Positions 1-7,551 of a stretch of DNA of 12,744 nucleotides are shown one piece after another. Below the pieces are notes generated by a model. It searched no databases. It was not told the DNA's origin and was given only the letters and a program-made list of their open reading frames with translations. The number at the start of each line of letters is the position of its first letter. The stretch's first letter is position 1. This stretch comes from Bdellovibrionota bacterium (GTDB taxonomy: Bacteria > Bdellovibrionota > Bacteriovoracia > Bacteriovoracales > Bacteriovoracaceae): positions 1 through 12,744 of the forward strand of contig JAURQB010000004.1 in NCBI GenBank assembly GCA_030836365.1. The letters are read 5' to 3'. Made by a program: the position numbers and the translations under genes.

Positions 1-1
1 G

Positions 2-649
2 AAAGGTGCGATGAAGTTTTTTGAAGGACTTTATAATCTGTACATGTCATGTGATTGTACCATTGCTGAAATTAACCCACTTGTTTCAACAAAAAGCGGG
101 GATATTTTGGCGCTAGATGCAAAGTTGAACTTTGATTCGAACGCTTTATTTAGGCATCCCGATATCGAGGCTTATCGTGATCCTAACGAAGAGTCAGAAA
201 AAGAATTGGAAGCAGCTAAGTTCGATCTTTCTTATATTGAGCTTGACGGAAACATTGGGTGTCTTGTTAATGGTGCAGGACTTGCAATGGGAACAATGGA
301 TATTATTAAACTGAACGGTGGCGAGCCAGCAAACTTCTTAGATGTTGGTGGTAGTGCTACTCGTGAGACAGTTGAAAAAGCATTCTCCATTATTTTATCT
401 GATGACAACGTGAAAGCAATTCTCGTTAATATTTTTGGTGGAATCATGAAGTGTGACATCATTGCAGAGGGAATCGTTGCTGCGGCCAGAGTTCTTGGTA
501 TTAACGTTCCGCTTGTTGTTCGACTCGAAGGAACAAACGTTGCTCTTGGTAAAAAAATTCTTAATGAGTCTGATCTAAAAATTATCGCGGCGGAAGATTT
601 AAATGACGCTGCTGAAAAAGCAGTACTAGCGGCGAAAGGAGAAAACTAA
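2..649 (+). CDS. sucC: Succinyl-CoA synthetase (ADP/GDP-forming) beta subunit, C-terminal part
   Basis: The reading frame is open from the left edge, so the N-terminal ATP-grasp portion lies outside the window. About 215 residues remain, against roughly 388 for the whole family protein. The visible part holds the end of the nucleotide-binding domain (AEINPLV, and the LDAKLNFDSNALFRHPD stretch with the metal-binding region). The ligase domain follows, with the hallmark DGNIGCLVNGAGLAMGTMD, GGEPANFLDVGG, NIFGGIMKCD and VVRLEGTN motifs. With SucD it interconverts succinyl-CoA and succinate with nucleotide phosphorylation in the cytoplasmic TCA cycle. Nucleotide specificity (ADP or GDP) cannot be read from this part. 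The stop is one base from the sucD ATG, so the two are co-translated; an AAAGGAG ribosome site for sucD lies inside this gene's last codons. The ATG at 11 is an internal methionine, not the start. Confidence 0.97.
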   Translation, partial: KGAMKFFEGLYNLYMSCDCTIAEINPLVSTKSGDILALDAKLNFDSNALFRHPDIEAYRDPNEESEKELEAAKFDLSYIELDGNIGCLVNGAGLAMGTMDIIKLNGGEPANFLDVGGSATRETVEKAFSIILSDDNVKAILVNIFGGIMKCDIIAEGIVAAARVLGINVPLVVRLEGTNVALGKKILNESDLKIIAAEDLNDAAEKAVLAAKGEN

Positions 650-650
650 G

Positions 651-1529
651 ATGGCCATTTTAGTAGGAAGAGACACAAGACTAATTACAATTGGATATAC
701 AGGTAAGCAGGGAACTTTTCATTCTCTACAATCGCGAGATTATGGAACAAACTTTCTCGGTGGAGTGACTCCTGGTAAAGGTGGAACTGTTCACGAAGGT
801 TATCCTGTTTTTAATTCAACACACGAAGCAGTGAAGAAAACTGATGCTAACGCGGCAATGATCTTTGTTCCGCCAAAGTTTGCAGCTGATTCTATTCTAG
901 AATGTGTAGATGCAGGGATTGAACTTATTGTTTGTATCACTGAAGGGATTCCTGTTCTAGATATGGTTAAAGTGAGAAAAGCAATGGCCGGATCGAAATC
1001 ACGGCTTATTGGGCCTAACTGCCCGGGGATTATCACTCCTGGTGAATGTAAAATTGGCATTATGCCAGGCCACATTCATATGCCTGGACGAGTTGGCGTC
1101 ATCTCAAGATCTGGAACACTTACATATGAGGCAGTTTACCAATTAACTCAAAGAGAAATTGGTCAATCTACATGTGTTGGTATCGGTGGTGACCCAGTTG
1201 CGGGCACTAATTTTATTGATGTTCTTAAATTATTTGAACAAGATCCAGATACAGACGCCGTTATTATGATTGGTGAAATCGGTGGAACTGCTGAAGCAGA
1301 TGCAGCAAAATGGATTAAAGAAAATATGTCAAAACCTGTTGTTTCTTTTATTGCAGGCGCAAGTGCTCCTGCTGGTAAGAGAATGGGGCACGCTGGAGCG
1401 ATTATTTCTGGTGGTGACACAACAGCTGAAGCAAAGTATCGAATCCTTGAGGAGTGCGGAGTAACAATCGCCCGCTCACCTGCGGACCTCGGTCAAAAAA
1501 TGGAAGAAGCGTTAAAGTTAAGATCTTAA
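651..1529 (+). CDS. sucD: Succinyl-CoA synthetase alpha subunit
   Basis: The 292-residue product matches the family's usual length of about 290. The N-terminal CoA-binding Rossmann domain shows GYTGKQGTFHS near residue 16, then GGVTPGKGG and PPKFAADSI. The ligase domain contains GPNCPGII, SRSGTLTYE, GIGGDPV and GEIGGTAE. The catalytic phospho-histidine is His247 in the GHAGAII motif, matching the family's active-site position. The subunit forms the phosphorylated intermediate and binds CoA, working with SucC in the TCA cycle. It starts one base after sucC with the site AAAGGAG (635-641) nine bases upstream, and ndk follows 20 bp after its stop. The sucC-sucD order and spacing are the conserved arrangement, so assignment is very secure. 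Confidence 0.98.
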   Translation: MAILVGRDTRLITIGYTGKQGTFHSLQSRDYGTNFLGGVTPGKGGTVHEGYPVFNSTHEAVKKTDANAAMIFVPPKFAADSILECVDAGIELIVCITEGIPVLDMVKVRKAMAGSKSRLIGPNCPGIITPGECKIGIMPGHIHMPGRVGVISRSGTLTYEAVYQLTQREIGQSTCVGIGGDPVAGTNFIDVLKLFEQDPDTDAVIMIGEIGGTAEADAAKWIKENMSKPVVSFIAGASAPAGKRMGHAGAIISGGDTTAEAKYRILEECGVTIARSPADLGQKMEEALKLRS

Positions 1530-1549
1530 CATATTAATTGGAGGAAATT

Positions 1550-1978
1550 ATGGCAATTGAAAGAACATTCGGAATTATTAAACCAAACGCAGTACTAGAT
1601 AATAATATTGGTAACATCATGGCCCACTATGAGACATCTGGGCTTAGAATTGCAGCAGCAAAATTTACTCAACTTTCAAAAGAGAAAGCTGAAGGGTTCT
1701 ATATTGAGCACAAAGAAAGACCATTTTTTGGTTCACTTGTTGGATTTATGACATCTGCACCAGTTCTTCTTGTTGTTCTTGAAGGCGAAAATGCTGTAGA
1801 GAAAAACAGAGAAATCATGGGGGCAACAAATCCAGCTGAAGCAGCTGAAGGCACAATCAGAAAGCTTTACGCAAAAAGTATCGAGGCAAACGCTGTTCAT
1901 GGCTCTGACTCTCTTACTTCTGCGGAAAGAGAAGTGAATTACTTTTTCGATAAAAATGAGATTGTAGGACGTTTCTAG
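1550..1978 (+). CDS. ndk: Nucleoside-diphosphate kinase
   Basis: The enzyme transfers the terminal phosphate of a nucleoside triphosphate to other nucleoside diphosphates through a phospho-histidine. From the ATG at 1550 the protein is 142 residues, the normal bacterial length. It shows the N-terminal ERTFGIIKPNAV segment, the RPFF segment, MGATNPAEAAEGTIR, and the catalytic NAVHGSDS motif with His117. The start is set by GGAGG at 1540-1544, five bases upstream; a longer reading from TTG at 1538 would begin inside that site and adds four residues not found in the family. It is the last gene of the sucC-sucD-ndk unit, followed by a clear terminator. Linkage to sucCD is sensible because SucCD makes an NTP that Ndk can share among nucleotide pools. 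Confidence 0.97.
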   Translation: MAIERTFGIIKPNAVLDNNIGNIMAHYETSGLRIAAAKFTQLSKEKAEGFYIEHKERPFFGSLVGFMTSAPVLLVVLEGENAVEKNREIMGATNPAEAAEGTIRKLYAKSIEANAVHGSDSLTSAEREVNYFFDKNEIVGRF

Positions 1979-2010
1979 TCATCTTAATTAAATCGATAAA
2001 TTGATTATTT

Positions 2011-2035
2011 AGGGCCCTTTTAGGGCCCTTTTTTT
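2011..2035 (+). terminator. Rho-independent terminator of the sucCD-ndk operon
   Basis: AGGGCCC at 2011-2017 pairs with GGGCCCT at 2023-2029 around the five-base loop TTTTA, and a run of seven T follows (2029-2035). It lies 33 bases after the ndk stop. The arm GGGCCC is itself palindromic, so the structure is also a direct repeat of AGGGCCCTTTT. Confidence 0.93.
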
Positions 2036-2099
2036 GTTTAAGTGTTTAATATCTCAATCACTCTGTCGCTTCGGAGGTGTGTAGGTTTTACAGGCCTTC

Positions 2100-2128
2100 T
2101 TGAGAACATTTCTATTTTCCTCTATAAA
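2100..2128 (+). promoter_or_regulatory. Sigma-70 type promoter for the CarD-like gene
   Basis: TTGAGA (2100-2105) and TATAAA (2123-2128) are separated by exactly 17 bases, so five of six bases match the consensus in each box. The predicted transcript start is near 2135, giving a leader of about 26 bases to the ATG at 2161. The placement just after the ndk terminator supports independent transcription of the regulator. Confidence 0.7.
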
Positions 2129-2160
2129 TGGATGGTAACTTTATGCACGAGGTCAATGTT

Positions 2161-2634
2161 ATGTTTAAAATTGGAGATTATGCAGTTTGTCCAGGTCACG
2201 GTGTGGGGCAGGTGTGTGATATCGAGACTCGTGAAGTTGGTACAGAAGAAAAGTCCTTCTATATCATCAAAATTGTTTCTAATGGCATGACTGTTATGGT
2301 GCCTACAGATAGTGAAAATGGGGCCAGAACCCTTGTCGGTAATCCTGAAATCTCTGAAGTGTATATTCTTCTAAATGATCATGAAGTCGAAGTTGATAAT
2401 TCAACGTGGAATAGAAGATATAGAGATTACATGGGGAAGATTAAGACAGGCTCTCTTCTCGAAATTGCAGATGTCCTTAGATCTTTATTCCTACTTAGAT
2501 TGAAGAAAAACTTAAGTTTTGGTGAAAAGAAGATGTTAGAGCAATGTCGAAATCTACTTGCGCAAGAAATATCGATCTCTAATGGAGACGATATTAAAGC
2601 TGTTGAAGATAAGCTTAATAACTGCTTTGACTAA
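2161..2634 (+). CDS. carD: CarD/CdnL-family RNA polymerase-binding transcriptional regulator
   Basis: The predicted 157-residue cytoplasmic protein has the size and two-part build of CarD/CdnL proteins. Residues 1 to about 65 form the RNA polymerase-interacting (TRCF-like, Tudor-type) domain, recognisable from FKIGDYAVCPGHGVGQV and the later MTVMVPT. Residues from about 80 to the end are a helical domain with STWNRRYRDYMGKI and Trp83, matching the tryptophan that wedges into the minor groove upstream of the -10 element in family members. Such proteins bind the polymerase beta subunit and stabilise open complexes, notably at rRNA and growth genes. The start at 2161 is chosen because GAGG (2149-2152) precedes it by eight bases and the promoter's -10 box overlaps the earlier ATG at 2128, which therefore cannot be translated from this promoter. 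The in-frame ATG at 2143 has no evident ribosome site. Confidence 0.9.
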   Translation: MFKIGDYAVCPGHGVGQVCDIETREVGTEEKSFYIIKIVSNGMTVMVPTDSENGARTLVGNPEISEVYILLNDHEVEVDNSTWNRRYRDYMGKIKTGSLLEIADVLRSLFLLRLKKNLSFGEKKMLEQCRNLLAQEISISNGDDIKAVEDKLNNCFD

Positions 2635-2668
2635 ATCATCTTATCTCCAGATATACTAAAAAGTTCCC

Positions 2669-2697
2669 TTTACAAAAATCTTTCCTCGTTTCATAAT
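2669..2697 (+). promoter_or_regulatory. Sigma-70 type promoter for gltX
   Basis: TTTACA (2669-2674) and CATAAT (2692-2697) are spaced by 17 bases, each one base off consensus. The inferred transcript start is near 2704, leaving a leader of only about 19 bases that carries the ribosome site AAAGGA. A second, weaker candidate is TTGACT (2627-2632) with TATACT (2652-2657), but its 19-base spacer is long. Confidence 0.65.
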
Positions 2698-2722
2698 CCG
2701 CCAAAATAACAAAGGATTTACA

Positions 2723-4159
2723 GTGTCTGTACGTGTGCGATTTGCCCCAAGCCCAACCGGTTATCTTCACATTGGTGGAGCGAGAACATGTTTATACAAC
2801 TTTCTTTACGCAAAAAAGATGGGAGGAAAACTAATTGTTCGGGTTGAAGATACAGACCAAGAACGCTCGTCTCGAGAATTTGAAGACTCCCAAATGAATG
2901 ACCTAAGATGGCTTGGAATTGATTGGGATGAAGGGCCTGGAAAAGATGGTGAATTTGGGCCTTACAGACAGTCAGAGCGAACAGAGATTTATAAGGAGTA
3001 TGCTGAAAAACTTCTTGAAGAAGGTAAGGCATTTTATTGTTTTTGTACTGATGAAGAGCTTGAGGGAATGCGAGAAAAAGCACTCGCGGAAAACAGAGAC
3101 CCCATATACGACGGAACATGGAGAGATTTTCCTCTAGAGGAAGCACGTGAAAAAATTGCCGCAGGGGAGAGAGCCTCGATTCGTTTTACTGCACCGTTGA
3201 AAGATTATTCATTTGAGGATGAAGTAAGGGGAAATGTCACATTTCCTCAGGGCATGGTTGGTGACTTTGTTATTATGCGCTCAAATGGCATGCCAACATT
3301 TAATTTCTGCGTTGTTGTGGATGATTTATTAATGAAGATTACTCACGTTATTCGCGGCGAAGATCATCTAAATAATATGGTAAGACAGCTGATGATTTAT
3401 GAAGCATTAAAAGCAGAGACGCCAAAGTTTGCCCACGTCTCTTTGCTTATTGGCCATGATCGACAAAAACTTTCTAAAAGACATGGAGCCACGAGCGTCT
3501 CACAATATAGGGAGCAAAATTATTTACCTCAAGCAATGAATAATTACCTATGTCTACTCGGTTGGTCACACCCTGAGGAGAAAGATATTTTTTCAAAAGA
3601 AGAGATCAGTTCAATCTTTGATTTAAATAGATTTTCAAAATCAGCTGCGCTTTATGATGTGGAAAAATTAAAATGGGTTAATGGGCAACATTTAAAAAAT
3701 ATAGAGATGAGTGATATTACTAAAATGCTGGATCATCTTGATAGTGATCTTATTAAAAGTAAATTCACTTCTCAATCGCCAGAATGGAAAAACGAGTTCA
3801 CGTCGTTATTCTTAGAAAAAATACAAATTCTAGAGGATTATTTACCGTATTTAGGAGACATTTTTAATACTGCGCTTGAGCTTCAAGACGATGCAAAGGA
3901 AGTATTGAATTGGGAAACAACACCGACAATAAAAGAGGTTGTTTGCGCTGAGGTTAGTAAACGAGAAGAGGAATTTATTTCAAAAGAACAGCTAAGCTCT
4001 TGGATGGACCTCCTTAAAAAAGAACACAAGGTAAAAGGAAAGAACTTGTTTATGGGCCTTCGAGTTGTGTTGACAGGCGTCTGTCATGGGAGTGACCTAA
4101 CAAGACTAATTCCATTGACGCCGTTGAGTGTAATAAAGGCTCGTCTAGAAAATCTTTAA
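2723..4159 (+). CDS. gltX: Glutamyl-tRNA synthetase (class I)
   Basis: This cytoplasmic enzyme attaches glutamate to tRNA(Glu) and, if non-discriminating, also to tRNA(Gln). The 478-residue product begins with RFAPSPTGYLHIGGART, containing the class I HIGH signature (HIGG, residues 16-19). It continues with VRVEDTDQER and VIRGEDHLNN, and has the KMSKS loop as KLSKR at residues 249-253. The C-terminal anticodon-binding region ends with KGKNLFMGLRVVLTG, typical of bacterial GltX. The start is GTG at 2723, six bases after AAAGGA (2711-2716). Reading MSVRVRFAPSPTG from there places the motif at the expected distance from the N-terminus. The last four codons and stop lie inside the first unit of a 28-bp tandem repeat, so the extreme C-terminus may be recently remodelled. 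Discriminating versus non-discriminating type cannot be decided without knowing whether glnS or gatCAB is present. Confidence 0.97.
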   Translation: MSVRVRFAPSPTGYLHIGGARTCLYNFLYAKKMGGKLIVRVEDTDQERSSREFEDSQMNDLRWLGIDWDEGPGKDGEFGPYRQSERTEIYKEYAEKLLEEGKAFYCFCTDEELEGMREKALAENRDPIYDGTWRDFPLEEAREKIAAGERASIRFTAPLKDYSFEDEVRGNVTFPQGMVGDFVIMRSNGMPTFNFCVVVDDLLMKITHVIRGEDHLNNMVRQLMIYEALKAETPKFAHVSLLIGHDRQKLSKRHGATSVSQYREQNYLPQAMNNYLCLLGWSHPEEKDIFSKEEISSIFDLNRFSKSAALYDVEKLKWVNGQHLKNIEMSDITKMLDHLDSDLIKSKFTSQSPEWKNEFTSLFLEKIQILEDYLPYLGDIFNTALELQDDAKEVLNWETTPTIKEVVCAEVSKREEEFISKEQLSSWMDLLKKEHKVKGKNLFMGLRVVLTGVCHGSDLTRLIPLTPLSVIKARLENL

Positions 4160-4249
4160 GATTATGAATCACCTAGAAAATCTTTAAGATTAAGAATCAC
4201 CTAGAAAATCTTTAAGATTATGAATCACCTAGAAAATCTTTAAGGTTAT
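4145..4249. repeat. 28-bp direct tandem repeat spanning the gltX stop, gltX-lysA convergent junction
   Basis: Units begin at 4145, 4173, 4201 and 4229, each starting CTAGAAAATCTTTAAG. Units 1 and 3 are identical; unit 2 has one substitution (T to A at 4194). Unit 4 matches for its first 21 bases with one mismatch, then diverges. Each complete unit contains the near-palindrome AATCTT-T-AAGATT. The first unit encodes the last four gltX residues and its stop; the rest is non-coding and reaches to within a few bases of the lysA stop at 4257. No T-run follows a hairpin, so it is not a standard terminator. The period is not a multiple of three. There are no unique spacers, so it is not a CRISPR array. 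Confidence 0.95.
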
Positions 4250-4256
4250 TGGTGGA

Positions 4257-5486
4257 TTACTTAATGTCTTCGATGAAATATTCAGGAGGTATTTCTCTCG
4301 CATTATAGGTCGAGGCCATACAGCGGGCGTAACTTCCGCAGTTTCCGATAGCGACGTAATCATTTTTTTTGATTAATGTGGAAGACCGATCTTTGGCGAA
4401 AAAATCACCTGTCTCACAAATCGGCCCAACAAAATCATAAATTTCATCTTTTTCATCTCGACGATCAAAGGGAAGAATTTCATGATAAGCATCGTAGAGT
4501 GCTGGCCGAATAAGCTCTGTCATTCCCGCATCCAAAATCACAAAATGCTTGATGCCATTATCTTTCATGCGGACAACTTTCGAAATGAGAACTCCTGCAT
4601 TACCCGTTATAAAACGGCCTGGTTCAAAAATAATTTGTGGAAATTGTGAATTTTCAAAAAAGGGGGCAATTTGACTTTTAATTTGAGAAAAGTAATCAGG
4701 GGCGCTTGTGAGGTCATGATCATGTGGCCCATAGAAAATTCCAAGTCCCCCACCAAAGTCGAGAAAAGATAAATGCCGTAGATCATTTCGTCTGATCAAA
4801 TCAAGCATCTCATTGATTGCATTTTTTGTGGCCTCAAAATTTTTAAGCTGACTGCCAATATGAATAGAGAGGCCTACCAGATTTAAATTCGGCCATTTCT
4901 GAGCAAGCGCTACTTCAATTTCACCGCTAGTCATTCCAAACTTATGGCAACTTCCTCCGGTGGAAATATGTTGATGAGTTTGCGCCCTGACGTCGGGGTT
5001 TAAGCGAAAGGCGATATTTGTTATTTGATTGTAGCGAGAGGAGATTTTTTGAATTGTCTCCAGCTCATCTATGGACTCAACATTGAAACTTTTAATGCTC
5101 TCTTTTTGAGAAATAATTTCTTCAATTTCCATCTCCGTTTTTCCGACACCGGAGAAAATAATTTTGGAAGGAGACACGCCGGCGGAAACGGCGAGTTTGT
5201 ACTCACCAAGGCTAACAATATCAACTCCATGGCCAAGAGAAGCAATCATTTTTAAAACCTCAGGGTGTGAATTTGCTTTCATCGCGTAGTGTATACATGG
5301 GTGATCAAAGAAATTTTGGGCACAAGAATGAAAGTATTCAATATTGTCTTTTAGCCCTTGTTTTGAATACAAATAAAAAGGCGTCGAGTAATTGCTTATT
5401 GCTTCTTGAAGTGGTTTGTGGTGAAAATGGAGCCGGTTATCAACGTAACCCAAAGTAGATGATGGTATGCTAAAATTAGTATTCAC
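4257..5486 (-). CDS. lysA: Diaminopimelate decarboxylase
   Basis: This PLP enzyme decarboxylates meso-diaminopimelate to L-lysine, the last step of the DAP pathway. Numbered from the GTG at 5486 (409 residues), the fold type III barrel starts with STPFYLYS and carries the PLP lysine in HYAMKANSH (Lys70). HIGSQ (about 209-213), FGGGLGI (about 244-250) and EPGRFITGNAG (about 288-298) form the cofactor phosphate site. GPICETGD (about 354-361) is the family's CESGD-type substrate motif with Thr in place of Ser. SYARCMASTYN follows near the end. The start is uncertain: GTG at 5486 or TTG at 5453 (398 residues, beginning GYVDNRLHF) both fit, and neither has a good ribosome site. An open frame back to TTG 5600 would run into uvrB and is rejected. 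It is convergent with gltX and divergent from uvrB. Confidence 0.95.
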   Translation of the reverse strand: MNTNFSIPSSTLGYVDNRLHFHHKPLQEAISNYSTPFYLYSKQGLKDNIEYFHSCAQNFFDHPCIHYAMKANSHPEVLKMIASLGHGVDIVSLGEYKLAVSAGVSPSKIIFSGVGKTEMEIEEIISQKESIKSFNVESIDELETIQKISSRYNQITNIAFRLNPDVRAQTHQHISTGGSCHKFGMTSGEIEVALAQKWPNLNLVGLSIHIGSQLKNFEATKNAINEMLDLIRRNDLRHLSFLDFGGGLGIFYGPHDHDLTSAPDYFSQIKSQIAPFFENSQFPQIIFEPGRFITGNAGVLISKVVRMKDNGIKHFVILDAGMTELIRPALYDAYHEILPFDRRDEKDEIYDFVGPICETGDFFAKDRSSTLIKKNDYVAIGNCGSYARCMASTYNAREIPPEYFIEDIK

Positions 5487-5543
5487 ATTATTAATGCTAA
5501 AGAGATTTTGAAACTTTTCAACATAATTTTTGGAGAAATAACA

Positions 5544-7544
5544 TTGGCCAAAAAAAACGTATTTAAGCTGACGTCTAAGTTTAAACCAACAGGAGATCAA
5601 CCGGCGGCGATCAAGAGTTTGACGGAATCAATGAGTGATAAAAAATATCAGACTCTCTTGGGGGTAACGGGTTCTGGAAAGACGTTTACAATGGCCAACG
5701 TCATTGCCCAAACGGGAAAGAAAACTCTTATTTTGGCCCATAATAAAACGCTGGCCGCTCAGCTATATGGAGAGTTTAAGGAATTCTTTCCTGAAAATGC
5801 TGTAGAGTATTTTGTTTCTTATTATGATTATTACCAACCTGAGGCTTACGTACCGACGACCGATACTTATATCGAAAAGGATTCGGCCATCAATGATGAA
5901 ATAGATCGACTGAGGCACTCGGCCACAAGAAGTATTCTGGAGCGAGATGATGTCATCGTTATTTCATCAGTAAGCTGTATCTATGGTATTGGTTCTCCCG
6001 CCGAATATTATGATCAAAAAATTGTTTTATTTGAAGGGGAAGAAATTATTCGCGATGATTTTTTAAAAAAATTGATTGCAATTCAATATGATCGAAATGA
6101 TGAGGATTTCGGTCGCGGAGATTTTCGCTCACGTGGAGATATTGTTGAAATATTTCCGGCGCATGAAGAATCAAACATTATTCGAATTGAGTTTTTTGAT
6201 CATGAAATTGACTCGATTTCCATTGTTGACCCTTACACGAATGGAGTGATTGAAAAAATTCAAAAGGTCGTTATTTATCCGAGCAGTCATTATGTTGTTG
6301 GTGAAGAAAAGTTAAAGCGAGCGTTGGAAACGATTTCAGATGAACTGCGAGATAGACTTGCACACTTATACAAAGAAGAAAAAGTGACGGAGGCAAAGAG
6401 GCTAGAGCAGCGCACGCTACTTGACCTGGAAATGTTAGAGGAACTTGGTTTTTGCTCCGGAGTGGAGAATTATTCACGGCATTTAACGGGGAGTAAAGAA
6501 GGGGAGCCACCTCCAACATTAATTGATTACTTTGGTGATGATTACTTGATGATCATCGATGAGTCGCATATAACTGTTCCGCAAGTCGGCGGAATGTATC
6601 GTGGTGACCGGGCCCGAAAAATGAATTTGGTTAATTATGGTTTTCGTCTGCCTAGCGCTCTTGATAATAGGCCTCTTGACTTTGGCGAGTTTGAAAAAAA
6701 GATTGTCTCTCAACTGTTTGTTTCTGCTACTCCTGGAAATTATGAACTTGAAAAAACGGGAGGTGAATATGTTGAGCAAATTATTCGGCCAACGGGATTG
6801 CTCGATCCTATTGTTGAAATTCGTCCTTCCTCGACTCAGCTAGATGACTTTATTGTTGAGTGTAAAAAAGTGATAAAATCTGGAGGACGAGTTCTTGTCA
6901 CGACTTTAACAAAAAAGCTCTCCGAGGAGTTGACTAAATACTACGCCAACATGGGATTGCGAATTCGTTATTTACACTCGGATATTGATACGCTGGAGCG
7001 AATAGAAATTGTGCAACAATTGCGTCAAGGTGAGTTTGATATTCTGGTTGGGATCAATTTGTTAAGAGAAGGGCTAGATATTCCAGAGGTTTCTCTCGTC
7101 GGAATACTTGATGCAGATAAAGAGGGCTTTCTTCGCTCCGAACGATCTCTTATCCAAACGATTGGACGTGCTGCGCGAAATGCACAAGGGCGTGTGATTC
7201 TGTATGCAAATAAACAAACAAAATCTATTCAAAAAGCTGTTTATGAAACGAAGAGAAGAAGAGAAATTCAACATCAGTACAATGTGAAAAACAATATTAC
7301 GCCTGCAACGATTAAAAAAGAAATCTCTGGAGGGGTACTGGAAACACTCCGGGGGAAAAAAGCACGTTTAAAAGAAGATGTTAAAATAAAAGAAATAAAT
7401 TCAATTAATCCCAAAGAAATAGAAGAGCGAATTAAAGATTTAAAAGATCGGATGAAGGCTTACGCTAGAGCATTAGACTTTGAAAATGCAGCTAAGATTC
7501 GGGATGAAGTTAAAGAGCTTCAAAACTTACGTATGCTTGTTTGA
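5544..7544 (+). CDS. uvrB: Excinuclease ABC subunit UvrB
   Basis: UvrB is the damage-verifying helicase-like subunit of nucleotide excision repair; it is loaded by UvrA and then recruits UvrC. The 666-residue product is close to the family's usual 670 or so. Walker A is GVTGSGKT (residues 40-47). The beta-hairpin that probes DNA follows at about residues 92-115 (YYDYYQPEAYVPTTDTY). The Walker B/DExH motif is DESH at 339-342, followed by GGMYRGDRARK. Helicase motifs V and VI appear as INLLREGLDIPEVSLV and QTIGRAARN. The C-terminal UVR domain (EERIKDLKDRMKAYARALDFENAAKIRDEV) is the UvrC-binding coiled hairpin. The start is taken as TTG at 5544, eight bases after GGAG (5532-5535), giving MAKKNVFKL; an upstream TTG at 5508 has no ribosome site. 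No recognisable LexA operator is visible upstream. Confidence 0.97.
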   Translation: MAKKNVFKLTSKFKPTGDQPAAIKSLTESMSDKKYQTLLGVTGSGKTFTMANVIAQTGKKTLILAHNKTLAAQLYGEFKEFFPENAVEYFVSYYDYYQPEAYVPTTDTYIEKDSAINDEIDRLRHSATRSILERDDVIVISSVSCIYGIGSPAEYYDQKIVLFEGEEIIRDDFLKKLIAIQYDRNDEDFGRGDFRSRGDIVEIFPAHEESNIIRIEFFDHEIDSISIVDPYTNGVIEKIQKVVIYPSSHYVVGEEKLKRALETISDELRDRLAHLYKEEKVTEAKRLEQRTLLDLEMLEELGFCSGVENYSRHLTGSKEGEPPPTLIDYFGDDYLMIIDESHITVPQVGGMYRGDRARKMNLVNYGFRLPSALDNRPLDFGEFEKKIVSQLFVSATPGNYELEKTGGEYVEQIIRPTGLLDPIVEIRPSSTQLDDFIVECKKVIKSGGRVLVTTLTKKLSEELTKYYANMGLRIRYLHSDIDTLERIEIVQQLRQGEFDILVGINLLREGLDIPEVSLVGILDADKEGFLRSERSLIQTIGRAARNAQGRVILYANKQTKSIQKAVYETKRRREIQHQYNVKNNITPATIKKEISGGVLETLRGKKARLKEDVKIKEINSINPKEIEERIKDLKDRMKAYARALDFENAAKIRDEVKELQNLRMLV

Positions 7545-7551
7545 GCTAAAT

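Noticed and set aside
1538..1549. Upstream TTG start for ndk
   Set aside because: It overlaps the GGAGG ribosome site and adds residues absent from the family; ATG 1550 is correctly spaced.
2042..2290. 82-residue + strand frame overlapping the CarD-like gene
   Set aside because: It starts between a terminator and a promoter, has no ribosome site or family features, and overlaps a well-supported gene in another frame.
2718..3146. 142-residue - strand frame across gltX
   Set aside because: It lies antisense to the N-terminal catalytic domain of gltX; its composition is a shadow of that frame and it has no start signals.
4145..4256. CRISPR-like array
   Set aside because: The 28-base units are directly contiguous with no unique spacers, and the first unit is gltX coding sequence.
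5267..5458. 63-residue + strand frame opposite the lysA N-terminal region
   Set aside because: It is antisense to the PLP-lysine region of lysA and shows no protein-like features of its own.
5487..5543. SOS/LexA operator before uvrB
   Set aside because: No CTGT-N8-ACAG or similar inverted motif is present in the gap.
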